This document shows positions 25,101 to 37,100 of a stretch of 64,000 nt of DNA, in pieces (position 1 is the stretch's first letter; each line of letters starts with the position of its first letter). The notes under the pieces are model-generated. The model ran no database searches. It had not been told where the DNA came from and saw only the letters and a list, made by a program, of their open reading frames with translations. The stretch covers positions 186,001 to 250,000 of the forward strand of contig NW_024881702.1 in NCBI RefSeq assembly GCF_019059575.1, written 5' to 3'. The DNA comes from Amphibalanus amphitrite (lineage: Eukaryota > Arthropoda > Thecostraca > Balanomorpha > Balanidae). The position numbers and the translations under genes are program-made.

Positions 25101-28100
25101 CCGTCCTCCCTCTGACCGTCCTCCCTCTGACCGTCCTCCCTCTGACCGTCCTCCCTCTGACCGTCCTCCCTCTGACCGTCCCCTCTGACCGTCCTCCCTC
25201 TGACCGTCCTCCCTCTGACTGGGCCCGTCCTCCTCTGACTCTCCTCCCTCTGACCGTCCTCCCTCTGACCGGACCGTCCTCCCTCTGACCGTCCTCCCTC
25301 TGACCGGACCGTTCTCCCTCTGACCGGACCGTTCTCCCTCTGACCGGACCGTTCTCCCTCTGACCGTCCTCCCTCTGACCGTCCTCCCTCTGACCGTCCT
25401 CCCTCTGACCGTCCTCCCTCTGACCGTCCTCCCTCTGACCGGGACCGTCCTCCCACTGACCGTCCTCCCTCTGACCGGACCGTCCTCCCTCTGACCGTCC
25501 TCCCTCTGACCGGACCGTTCTCCCTCTGACCGTCCTCCCTCTGACCGTCCTCCCTCTGACCGTCCTCCCTCTGACCGTCCTCCCTCTGACCGTCCTCCCT
25601 CTGACTCTCCTCCCTCTGACCGTCCTCCCTCTGACCGTCCTCCCTCTGACCGTCCCCTCTGACCGTCCTCCCTCTGACCGTCCTCCCTCTGACTGGGCCC
25701 GTCCTCCTCTGACTCTCCTCCCTCTGACCGTCCTCCCTCTGACCGGACCGTCCTCCCTCTGACCGTCCTCCCTCTGACCGGACCGTTCTCCCTCTGACCG
25801 GACCGTTCTCCCTCTGACCGTCCTCCCTCTGACCGTTCTCCCTCTGACCGTCCTCCCTCTGACCGTCCTCCCTCTGACCGTCCTCCCTCTGACCGTCCTC
25901 CCTCTGACCGTCCTCCCTCTGACCGTCCTCCCTCTGACCGTCCTCCCTCTGACCGTCCTCCCTCTGACCGTCCTCCCTCTGACCGTCCTCCCTCTGACCG
26001 TCCTCCCTCTGACCGTCCTCCCTCTGACCGTCCTCCCTCTGACCGTCCTCCCTCTGACCGTCCTCCCTCTGACCGACCTCCCTCTGACTGGGCCCGTCCT
26101 CCCTCTGACTCTCCTCCCTCTGACCGTCCTCCCTCTGACCGTCCTCCCACTGACCGTCCTCCCACTGACCGTCCTCTCACTGACCGTCCTCATCTGACCG
26201 TCCTCCCTCTGACCGTTCTCCCTCTGACCGTCCCCCCTCTGACCGTCCTCCCTCTGACCGTCCTCCCTCTGACCGTCCTCCCTCTGACCGTCGTCCCTCT
26301 GACCGTCGTCCCTCTGACCGTCCTCCCTCTGACCGTCCCCCTCTGATCGTCCTCCCTCTGACCGTCCTCCCACTGACCGTCCTCCCACTGACCGTCCTCT
26401 CACTGACCGTCCTCCCACTGACCGTCCTCTCACTGACCGTCCTCCCTCTGATCATCCTCCCTCTGACCGTCCTCCCTCTGACTGGGCCCGTCCTCCCTCT
26501 GACTCTCCTCCCTCTGACCGGACCGTCCTCCCTCTGACCGTCCTCCCTCTGACCGGACCGTTCTCCCTCTGACCGGACCGTTCTCCCTCTGACCGTCCTC
26601 CCTCTGACCGTCCTCCCTCTGACCGTCCTCCCTCTGACCGTCCTCCCTCTGACCGTCCTCCCTCTGACCGTCCTCCCTCTGACCGTCCTCCCTCTGACCG
26701 TCCTCCCTCTGACCGTCCTCCCTCTGACCGTCCCCTCTGACCGTCCTCCCTCTGACCGTCCTCCCTCTGACCGTCCTCCCTCTGACCGGACCGTTCTCCC
26801 TCTGACCGGACCGTTCTCCCTCTGACCGGACCGTTCTCCCTCTGACCGTCCTCCCTCTGACCGTCCTCCCTCTGACCGGGACCGTCCTCCCACTGACCGT
26901 CCTCCCTCTGACCGGACCGTCCTCCCTCTGACCGTCCTCCCTCTGACCGGACCGTTCTCCCTCTGACCGGACCGTTCTCCCTCTGACCGTCCTCCCTCTG
27001 ACCGTCCTCCCTCTGACCGTCCTCCCTCTGACCGTCCTCCCTCTGACCGTCCTCCCTCTGACTCTCCTCCCTCTGACCGTCCTCCCTCTGACCGTCCTCC
27101 CTCTGACCGTCCTCCCTCTGACCGTCCCCTCTGACCGTCCTCCCTCTGACCGTCCTCCCTCTGACTGGGCCCGTCCTCCTCTGACTCTCCTCCCTCTGAC
27201 CGTCCTCCCTCTGACCGGACCGTCCTCCCTCTGACCGTGTTCCCTCTGACCGGACCGTTTTCCCTCTGACCGTCCTCCCTCCGACCGTCCTCCCTCTGAC
27301 CGTCCTCCCTCTGACCGGGACCGTCCTCCCACTGACCGTCCTCCCTCTGACCGGACCGTCCTCCCTCTGACCGTCCTCCCTCTGACCGGGACCGTCCTCC
27401 CACTGACCGTCCTCCCTCTGACCGGACCGTCCTCCCTCTGACCGTCCTCCCTCTGACCGTCCTCCCTCTGACCGGACCGTTCTCCCTCTGACCGGACCGT
27501 TCTCCCTCTGACCGTCCTCCCTCTGACCGTCCTCCCTCTGACTCCTCCCTCTGACCGTCCTCCCTCTGATCATCCTCCCTCTGACCGTCCTCCCTCTGAC
27601 CGTCCTCCCTCTGACCGTCCTCCCTCTGACCGACCTCCCTCTGACTGGGCCCGTCCTCCCTCTGACTCTCCTCCCTCTGACCGTCCTCCCTCTGACCGTC
27701 CTCCCACTGACCGTCCTCCCACTGACCGTCCTCTCACTGACCGTCCTCATCTGACCGTCCTCCCTCTGACCGTTCTCCCTCTGACCGTCCCCCCTCTGAC
27801 CGTCCTCCCTCTGACCGTCCTCCCTCTGACCGTCCTCCCTCTGACCGTCGTCCCTCTGACCGTCGTCCCTCTGACCGTCCTCCCTCTGACCGTCCCCCTC
27901 TGATCGTCCTCCCGCTGACCGGACCGTCCTCCCTCTGACCGTCCCCCTCTGACCGTCCTCCGTCTGACCGTCCTCCCTCTGACTAGGCCCGTCCTCCCTC
28001 TGACCGTCCTCCCTCTGACCGGACCGTTCTCCCTCTGACCGGACCGTTCTCCCTCTGACCGTCCTCCCTCTGACCGTCCTCCCTCTGACTCTCCTCCCTC

Positions 28101-31100
28101 TGACCGTCCTCCCTCTGATCATCCTCCCTCTGACCGTCCTCCCTCTGACCGTCCTCCCTCTGACCGTCCTCCCTCTGACCGACCTCCCTCTGACTGGGCC
28201 CGTCCTCCCTCTGACTCTCCTCCCTCTGACCGTCCTCCCTCTGACCGTCCTCCCACTGACCGTCCTCCCACTGACCGTCCTCTCACTGACCGTCCTCATC
28301 TGACCGTCCTCCCTCTGACCGTTCTCCCTCTGACCGTCCCCCCTCTGACCGTCCTCCCTCTGACCGTCCTCCCTCTGACCGTCCTCCCTCTGACCGTCCT
28401 CCGTCTGACCGTCCTCCCTCTGACCAGGGGGGTACGCTCCGGCTGTTTAGCATTACGAAAAGTGGTGACTGACGTTTGTGGAGGATTGTCGACGAACTCT
28501 TGTTCCGCGAGCAGTACTTACGCGCTAGCGGAAAATCCACCAATCAGCGCTCGGCAGTACTCGGCGCTGATTGGTCTGACGCTCGTGACGAAATTGCGGG
28601 GGACCGCAGCTATTCTCTATGGATCTGAATAGGTTTTTGGATTTCGGAGGGGTTTCTTTAAGGTTATATGCTGTTTCGAGCTGTTTTCGAGTTGAAATAT
28701 ATTTCTCATGACTGTTAGCTATATAATGGTACCATAAAATCATGATTTTGATTAATATTAGCGATGTAATATCGGCCGAAAAGACATGCTGTCATGGCAC
28801 GGACTGCCGTGCGGCTGATGTGGGGCCCCTGTGCCAGCGTATGGTAATAATGGGTTGACGAAGGGTTATTGGAAACTCTTAGAGCCCCACCAGGATTCAG
28901 TATAGGGTCATCAGAGGCCGGGAACTTTTATCAGGGGACTGAGTAGGCCTGCCATAGGGGCATACATGACACATCATTGAACATGGGTCAATGTAGATCC
29001 ATTAGGGGCCGTTGAAGGGCCATCATTGTTCAGTGTGGGCCCGCAATTACCTCCGATGGGCATATGCCGTGCCCCGATGGACTAACGCTGGCCCCTGATG
29101 AACCATCACCAGCCCCTGATAGGTCTACAAAGCCCCCTGCCGGGTCTAAATTGGTCACTGATATGCCCAAATGGGCCACTGAGATACCCGTACAACATCC
29201 CCTGACTGCACCTGATGGACCAATGCCGTCCCCTCATGGCTCCACCACGGCTCTTGAATGGCCTCTTCAAGTCCCCTGAAGTGCCTTTATTGGCCTAAAT
29301 GGACCCCTGATTGGCTTATGTGGTCCCTAATGGCCCTATATGGCCCCCATGAGCCCTCAACGTCCCTAGACAGCCTTATATTATATGCCACTGGGCCCTG
29401 TTGGGTCAGCACCGGCCCCTGATAGGCCTGCACTGGACCCGCCGGACCTATACCGACTCATAAAGGGCCTATGTTGAGCCCTCATGGGCCTTGATGACCA
29501 TACGCCGGCATGTGTGGCCCCATCATCAGCAGTGGCCGTCTATTCCATGTACCCAAAGTCTTTTTGGCCGATGTGACACCGGTAGTATATAAAAATGTCA
29601 TGATTAAATGTCGTTATTACATAGTCAAAAGTCACGGAAAGAAAATCCAAGCTCAAAAATGGCCTCAAACCCAACAAAAACTGATATAAATCCCCTTCAA
29701 AAGTCATAAGTCAATGAAACGCCATAGGGGAATAGCTGCAGTCCCCCGCAATTTCGTCACGAGCATCGGGCCAATCAGCGTTGAGTATTGCCGAACGCCG
29801 ATTGGTCGATTTTCGCTAGCTTGTAAATGCTGCTTGCGGATATAGTCTTGAACAAGTGAGGGTCGCGGCAACTGATTATCGCTTGTCACCACTTTTTCGT
29901 CGGGAGCGTTCTACCTGGTTTATATAGCCTTGCCTCTGACTCTGCTCCCTCTGACCGTCCTCTCACTGACCGTCCTCATCTGACCGTCCTCCCTCTGACC
30001 GTTCTCCCTCTGACCGTCCTCCCTCTGACCGTCCTCCCTCTGACCGTCCCCCCTCTGACCGTCCTCCCTCTGACCGTCCTCCCTCTGACCGTCCTCCCTC
30101 TGACCGTCGTCCCTCTGACCGTCGTCCCTCTGACCGTCCTCCCTCTGACCGTCCCCCTCTGATCGTCCTCCCGCTGACCGGACCGTCCTCCCTCTGACCG
30201 TCCCCCTTTGACCGTCCTCCGTCTGACCGTCCTCCCTCTGACCAGGGGGGTACGCTCCGGCTGTTTAGCATTACGAAAAGTGGTGACTGACGTTTGTGGA
30301 GGATTGTCGACGAACTCTTGTTCCGCGAGCAGTACTTACGCGCTAGCGGAAAATCCACCAATCAGCGCTCGGCAGTACTCGGCGCTGATTGGTCTGACGC
30401 TCGTGACGAAATTGCGGGGGACCGCAGCTATTCTCTATGGATCTGAATAGGTTTTTGGATTTTGGAGGGGTTTCTTTAAGGTTATATGCTGTTTCGAGCT
30501 GTTTTCGAGTTGAAATATATTTCTCATGACTGTTAGCTATATAATGGCACCATAAAATCATGATTTTGATTAATATTAGCGATGTAATATCGGCCGAAAA
30601 GACATGCTGTCATGGCACGGACTGCCGTGCGGCTGATGTGGGGCCCCTGTGCCAGCGTATGGTAATAATGGGTTGACGAAGGGTTATTGGAAACTCTTAG
30701 AGCCCCACCAGGATTCAGTATAGGGTCATCAGAGGCCGGGAACTTTTATCAGGGGACTGAGTAGGCCTGCCATAGGGGCATACATGACACATCATTGAAC
30801 ATGGGTCAATGTAGATCCATTAGGGGCCGTTGAAGGGCCATCATTGTTCAGCGTGGGCCCGCAATTACCTCCGATGGGCATATGCCGTGCCCCGATGGAC
30901 TAACGCTGGCCCCTGATGAACCATCACCAGCCCCTGATAGGTCTACAAAGCCCCCTGCCGGGTCTAAATTGGTCACTGATATGCCCAAATGGGCCACTGA
31001 GATACCCGTACAACATCCCCTGACTGCACCTGATGGACCAATGCCGTCCCCTCATGGCTCCACCACGGCTCTTGAATGGCCTCTTCAAGTCCCCTGAAGT

Positions 31101-34100
31101 GCCTTTATTGGCCTAAATGGACCCCTGATTGGCTTATGTGGTCCCTAATGGCCCTATATGGCCCCCATGAGCCCTCAACGTCCCTAGACAGCCTTATATT
31201 ATATGCCACTGGGCCCTGTTGGGTCAGCACCGGCCCCTGATCGGCCTGCACTGGACCCGCCGGACCTATACCCAGGGTTACTTTTACAGGAAAAGTTGAG
31301 AGGGGGAATAAAGTTCGGGGCAAAGGCGGATCCAGGGGCATCTGAAAGGGGGGTGGGCGGCAATACCATTAGGTTTTTCGTTAGGATGGAGCCCGCAGAA
31401 CCTTACCTACCCCCAAATCCTATTCTTTCCTCGGGTTTCAGCCACTTTATTTTGGAAGGTTGCCAAAAAATAATTTTGCTAAAAAATATACGCACCTACC
31501 TTGGCTGTAAGGGGCGGGGGAGGTCCCAACTTGACTGCGCCCTTGCAAATGCCAATCAGTAGTATCAACCTATCAGTGGTATCAATAACTAGTAGGTATA
31601 CCCCGGCCAAACATTAAGTAACGCCTTTCTTAAGAGAGAGGTTAATCCGCGCCCTGATTGGAGGTCATTTTGGCCCCCATGTGGGTTTTCTTGAAAAGCG
31701 AAAAACGGCGGCGCGCAGCGCCGCCAAATTTTTAGTACCTTACCGGGCATCAATTTGAAACCTTCGCACAAAATTTCAAGTCTTAGGTCACCTTAGGTCA
31801 GGAGTAATTGATGTCAAACTGTTCGAGCAAAAATGAGCAAAAAACATGAAATTCTTAAACGCTCACAAAAGCTACAGTTAACGAGCAATTCCAAAGTTCT
31901 TTGTGTGGTCGTGTATGTAGAGAAACGACGGCGCTACAAAACTGCAACCTCTTCAACTACAAGGTGGGCAGTGATATCCGAACAAAAACTAATGAAGCAC
32001 AAAACTTGAATTATTACTATTAGTATTAGTGAGCAGTGAAAGTTCCATTGGGAAAGCCGGCTGTGATGAGGTACATTTTTTTTTGCGCCCTGCTCTGCAT
32101 GCAAAGCAGATGAACGTGAATGCTGCATAAAGAGAAAAGTCATTTATTACTCAAAGCTTTAATGCCTATGGGACAAAAATAACGTTGTTTTTCCTTCAAT
32201 GATTCCGGTTTGGAGGATGGTTAAACACGGCCATTGTCATATTGGGACAAAAATTTTAGATGTCTGGCCTTGGCGTCGATGAAAAAGTGAAAATAATCGT
32301 GAATAAATGGGTCGTTTCTGAGAAAGAACACAGAATATAAAAGGGGGTCCAAAAGGGGGTCACCTTCTTTTTGCGTCAAAGGAGGGGCCATGGCCCATTG
32401 CCCCCCTCCCCCTGTATCCACCCTTGGTTCGGAGAGGTAATCCCGTCCCCCGCCGGTTTCTACGCCGACGCCTGTACCGATATGTCAGTGATTGCGAAAA
32501 GACGGAAGAGACAAGACAAGAGACGGTCCCACCGACTATCCGATCGGTATCGGGTCAAATCTGGAGTTCCTGCTGCACTGAACGTAAAATGGTTGGATGG
32601 AACCGAAAATTGAAAATTAATAATTATCTTAACGCCAGCAACGTTGATTGATGACGAGAATCTGATTAACGATGGCTATAGAATCTGAATAGCGAATTGA
32701 TTGAAAATGGGCTCCAAAATAAATTTGAAAGGGGGAAATTCCCCTTTCCCTCCCTAGCCGTTCAGACACGATTTGAAAGGGGGAGCGGAATTTTCGAAGG
32801 GGGGAAATTCCCCTCTTCCCCCCCTTTAAAAGTAACCCTGCCTATACCGACTCATAAAGGGCCTATGTTGAGCCCTCATGGGCCTTGATGACCATACGCC
32901 GGCATATGTGGCCCCATCATCAGCAGTGGCCGTCTATTCCATGTACCCAAAGTCTTTTTGGCCGATGTGACACCGGTAGTATATAAAAATGTCATGATTA
33001 AATGTCGTTATTACATAGTCAAAAGTCACGGAAAGAAAATCCAAGCTCAAAAATGGCCTCAAACCCAACAAAAACTGATATAAATCCCCTTCAAAAGTCA
33101 TAAGTCAATGAAACGCCATAGGGGAATAGCTGCAGTCCCCCGCAATTTCGTCACGAGCATCGGGCCAATCAGCGTTGAGTATTGCCGAACGCCGATTGGT
33201 CGATTTTCGCTAGCTTGTAAATGCTGCTTGCGGATATAGTCTTGAACAAGTGAGGGTCGCGGCAACTGATTATCGCTTGTCACCACTTTTTCGTCGGGAG
33301 CGTTCTACCTGGTTTATATAGCCTTGCCTCTGACTCTGCTCCCTCTGACCGTCCTCCCTCTGACCGTCCCCCCATCTGACCGTCCCCCCTCTGACCGTCC
33401 TCCCACTGACCGTCCTCCCTCTGACCGTCCTCCCTCTGACCGTCCTCCCTCTGACCGGACCGTCCTCCCTCTGACCGTCCTCCTTCTGGCCGGACCGTCC
33501 TCCCTCTGACCGTCCTCCTTCTGACCGACCGTCCTCCCTCTGACCGGACCGTCCTCCCTCTGACCGTCCTCCCTCTGACCCGCCGTGCTGGCAGCGTCAT
33601 CAAGACGTCGCTCATGTTCGACGCCACCCAGGAGAAGCTGTCCAAAGTGATCGACGTGACGCGGCTGGGCCTGCCGCAGCCGGTGCAGTACGGCGTGCCG
33701 GAGCTCCGCTCCAAGTGAGTTGTCGCTGCCGACGGGCCCGGCCGCCGGCCGCCAGTCGGCTGCGGTACCTATCCAGCGCGCTGACTATTTCGTCTCTGCG
33801 CCATTGTCATGCCTCTCGTTATCTTCCGTTATCGCGTGTTATGTATATCAGTGTGATTGTGCTTAATTCAGTATATGGGCGTATTTCCTAAAATAAGGTT
33901 AATAATCTTTTGAAGTGCGGTTGTTTTGCGTATCGCTGACCGGTGTCGGTGCGGCCGCAGCCGCTCGCTGCTGTCTGGCCTGCTGAGTCTGTGTGAGCGG
34001 CTGGCAGTGCGGCTGGACGGGTTCCAGTCGCGGCTGACGCTCTACCGGCCGCTGCTCAGCGCCACCCACGTCACGTGAGTCCCGCCACTGAGTGCTGGCC

Positions 34101-37100
34101 GGCGGCGGCACCAGTGCCACAGTCGCGCGGGCGAACCGCGTGCCCACTGCCGGCGCACCTGTGCCGCGCTTCATAAACTAGTTACCAACGCTGTCTGCAC
34201 TGCTAAACCATTTGTGTCCCGCCGCGTGGTCCGCCCATATATATAGTTGTAAGTTGTTCCTGTCATCTTCGATTGAACGGCTGCCACCGGACTGACCCGG
34301 ACTGACCGACTGACCCGGGCTGACCCGCACATACGGATTGACCCGGACTGCCGCTAGCCTGTGTAGCCCCTGACGCGTTTTGTTTGGTTGTTTTGTAAAG
34401 GCGCTTCCATGTAACTTGTAAGCGTTAGCTTTTGAGCCGATCCGCCATGTAATCGTTACTGCATTGATCAATGAAATAGTAAAATACTTGGTGCGTGCGT
34501 GCGTGTCTGTGCCGCTGACCTGCGTGTCTGTGCCGCTGAGCTGTATCGCTCTGTGCCGCTGACCTGTATCGCTCTGTGTCGCCGTTCTGTGTGTGCCGCT
34601 GACCTGTATCGCTCTGTGCCGCTGACCTGTATCGCTCCGTACCGTTGACCTGTGTCGCTCTGTGTCGCTGAGCTGTATCGCTCTGTGCCGCTGACCTGTG
34701 TCGCTCTGTGTCGCTGTTCTGTGTGTGTGCCGCTGGCCTGTATCGCTCTGTGCCGCTGACCTGTGCCGCTGACCTGTATCGCTCTGTGCCGCTGACCTGT
34801 ATCGCTCTGTGCCGCTGACCTGTGTCGCTCTGTGTCGCTGTTCTGTGTGTGTGCCGCTGACTTGTATCGCTCTGTGCCGCTGACCTGTGTGTGTGCCGCT
34901 GACCTGTATCGCTCTGTGCCGCTGACCTGTATCGCTCTGTGTCGCTGACCTGTGTCGCTCTGTGCCGCTGAACTGTGTCGCTGACCTGTGCCGCTGACCT
35001 GTATCGCTCTGTGCCGCTGACCTGTATGTGTCTGTGTCGCTGACCTGTGTCGCTCTGTGTCGCTGACCTGTATGTGTCTGTGCCGCTGACCTGTATCGCT
35101 CTGTGTCGCTGACCTGTGTCGCCCTGTGTCGCTGTTCTGTGTGTGTCTGTGTCGCTCTGTGCCGCTGACCGGTGTCGCTCTGTGCCGCTGACCTGTGCCG
35201 CTGACCTGTGCTGCTGACCTGTGTCGCTCTGTGCCGCTGACCTGTGTCGCTCTGTGCCGCTGACCTGTGTGTGTCTGTGTCGCTCTGTGCCGCTGACCGG
35301 TGTCGCTCTGTGCCGCTGACCTGTATCGCTCTGTGTCGCTCTGTGCCGCTGACCTGTATCGCTCTGTGCCGCTGACCTGTATCGCTCTGTGTCGCTCTGT
35401 GCCGCTGACCTGTGTCGCTCTGCGCCGCTGACCTGTATCGCTCTGTGTCGCTGACCTGTGTCGCCCTGTGTCGCTGACCTGTGTCGCTCTGTGCCGCCGC
35501 TCCAGCTCGGACGGCCACCGTCTGCTGGTGAGCCGTCGGCCCGAGCTGGCACTGATGGCCGACAGGCCGCTGCCGGCGCCGGCGCCCGCCCAGGCCGTGG
35601 AGGCCAGTCGCGCCGCGGCCGCGCCCCAGCTGGAGCCCGTCAGTCCGTTCGTGCACCTGCACAGCGTGCACGACTACCAGTGGCGGGACGTGGCGCGTGA
35701 GTCGGGCGGGACGCGGCGCGCGAGTCGGCACAGCCGCGGACACAGACTCTCACAGGCCGATCCAGACAGGAGGGCGCCGACGCTGCCGGGGATATACCCA
35801 CAAAACGTGTCCCCAAATTACAGATGCTCCTCAGATTCCGATATCGTAGAGCGTGGACGAGGTCAGAGGAGGGGGTAATACCATGGTAGGGGGAGTCCGG
35901 GGGTATCTGGTAACGGGTGGCAATCACAATAGTACCACCTGATATAATGAACCAGGTATAATGAACATGGTATAATGAACCAGGTTTAAATTGCAGCTCC
36001 GGCAAATGATTTGTGGTATCGTATGAGCATTTCTATTTGCATACCATCGTTAGAAATCATACCTTTATTCACTTTATTATAACCCTCGCCCCGCTGGGCG
36101 GCAATTTTGCCCCCCCCCCCCTGTGGTTTTTCCTGAATAGGAAGAAAACGGTGGCGCGCAGCGCCGCCAAATTTTCAGTACCATCCCGGGCATCAATTTG
36201 ACACCTTAACACGAAATTTCAAGTCTTAAGTCACCTTAGGTCAGGAGTTATTGAGGTCAAACTGAGGTCATCGGTTCGGGCAAAAATGAGCAAAACATAT
36301 GAAATCTTGAAACGCTCACAAAAGCTACAGTTACCAAGGAATTTCAAAGTTCTTCACATGGTCATTGAGAGAAAAAATGGCGCTACAAAACTGTTTCCTC
36401 GGATTTTCAAAATTTGGAATTTTGACCCCCAAAATTAAAAAAGTTGATTTTTAAGAAAATTGTCAAAAAACCCAAAAGTTTTTAGAATTTCGAAAAAAAA
36501 CGTAATATATGTGATAGTCCTTGGCTCTTCTACATACATACCAAATCTTAGATCGATACCTCCTTTTTTGGCCAAGTTATAGCGAAAAGCACTGTTCAAA
36601 ATTGATGACGTCAAATTTTTTAGCTCAATTTTTTTAGCAATTCTAGACCACGTAGCGCAAAACAAAGACCACCATTGAACTCCCCGTGACGAGCAGCATC
36701 GAATGGATACCCATTTTATGCAAAAATATTAACTTTGATATTTGACCTGATTTGACCTGACCTTGACCTGACCTTCACCAGAACATAATCTAAACTGGCC
36801 CCAAAGGCTGCCTGATCCACATAATCGCATTTGGCATATGAAATGGACCATAAAACATGCATCACATGATATTTTCATATTGTGACCCTCAGTGACCTGA
36901 CCTCTGTGACCTGACCTGGTATCAGTGACCTCAAATAGCAGAATATGTGTTTGACAAACAATTCCCAATCGATGATTTTCAATGGATTGCATTTTACTCG
37001 ATTTTACAGCGCATTTCTTGAAATGCCTGTAAACGGTGAAAATTCGAAATTTGACCTGACCTGTGACGTCATTTGTTTGACCTAGGTCAATGAAATTGGG

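Larger units (their letters stand above)
30242..33312. mobile_element. Long-TIR element F2, split by a hAT-like insertion
   Basis: Matches F1 almost base for base over 30242-31272 and 32841-33312; differences I saw include a C for T near 30851 and a G for A near 31241. Flanking array variants (TCTGATCGTCCTCCCGCTGA) also occur near 27900. This indicates duplication of a block including array DNA, not two independent insertions. Confidence 0.8.

Noticed and set aside
23578-28299. Minus-strand ORFs of up to 951 codons rich in Arg, Gly, Glu and Ser
   Set aside because: They are translations of a 15 bp tandem repeat whose period is a multiple of three, open in several overlapping frames, with no start context or conserved domain. 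They lie within a confirmed intron.
34178-35743. Minus-strand ORFs of 521 and 375 codons
   Set aside because: They translate the 23 bp array antisense to the mRpL37 intron and run through exon 6 on the wrong strand.
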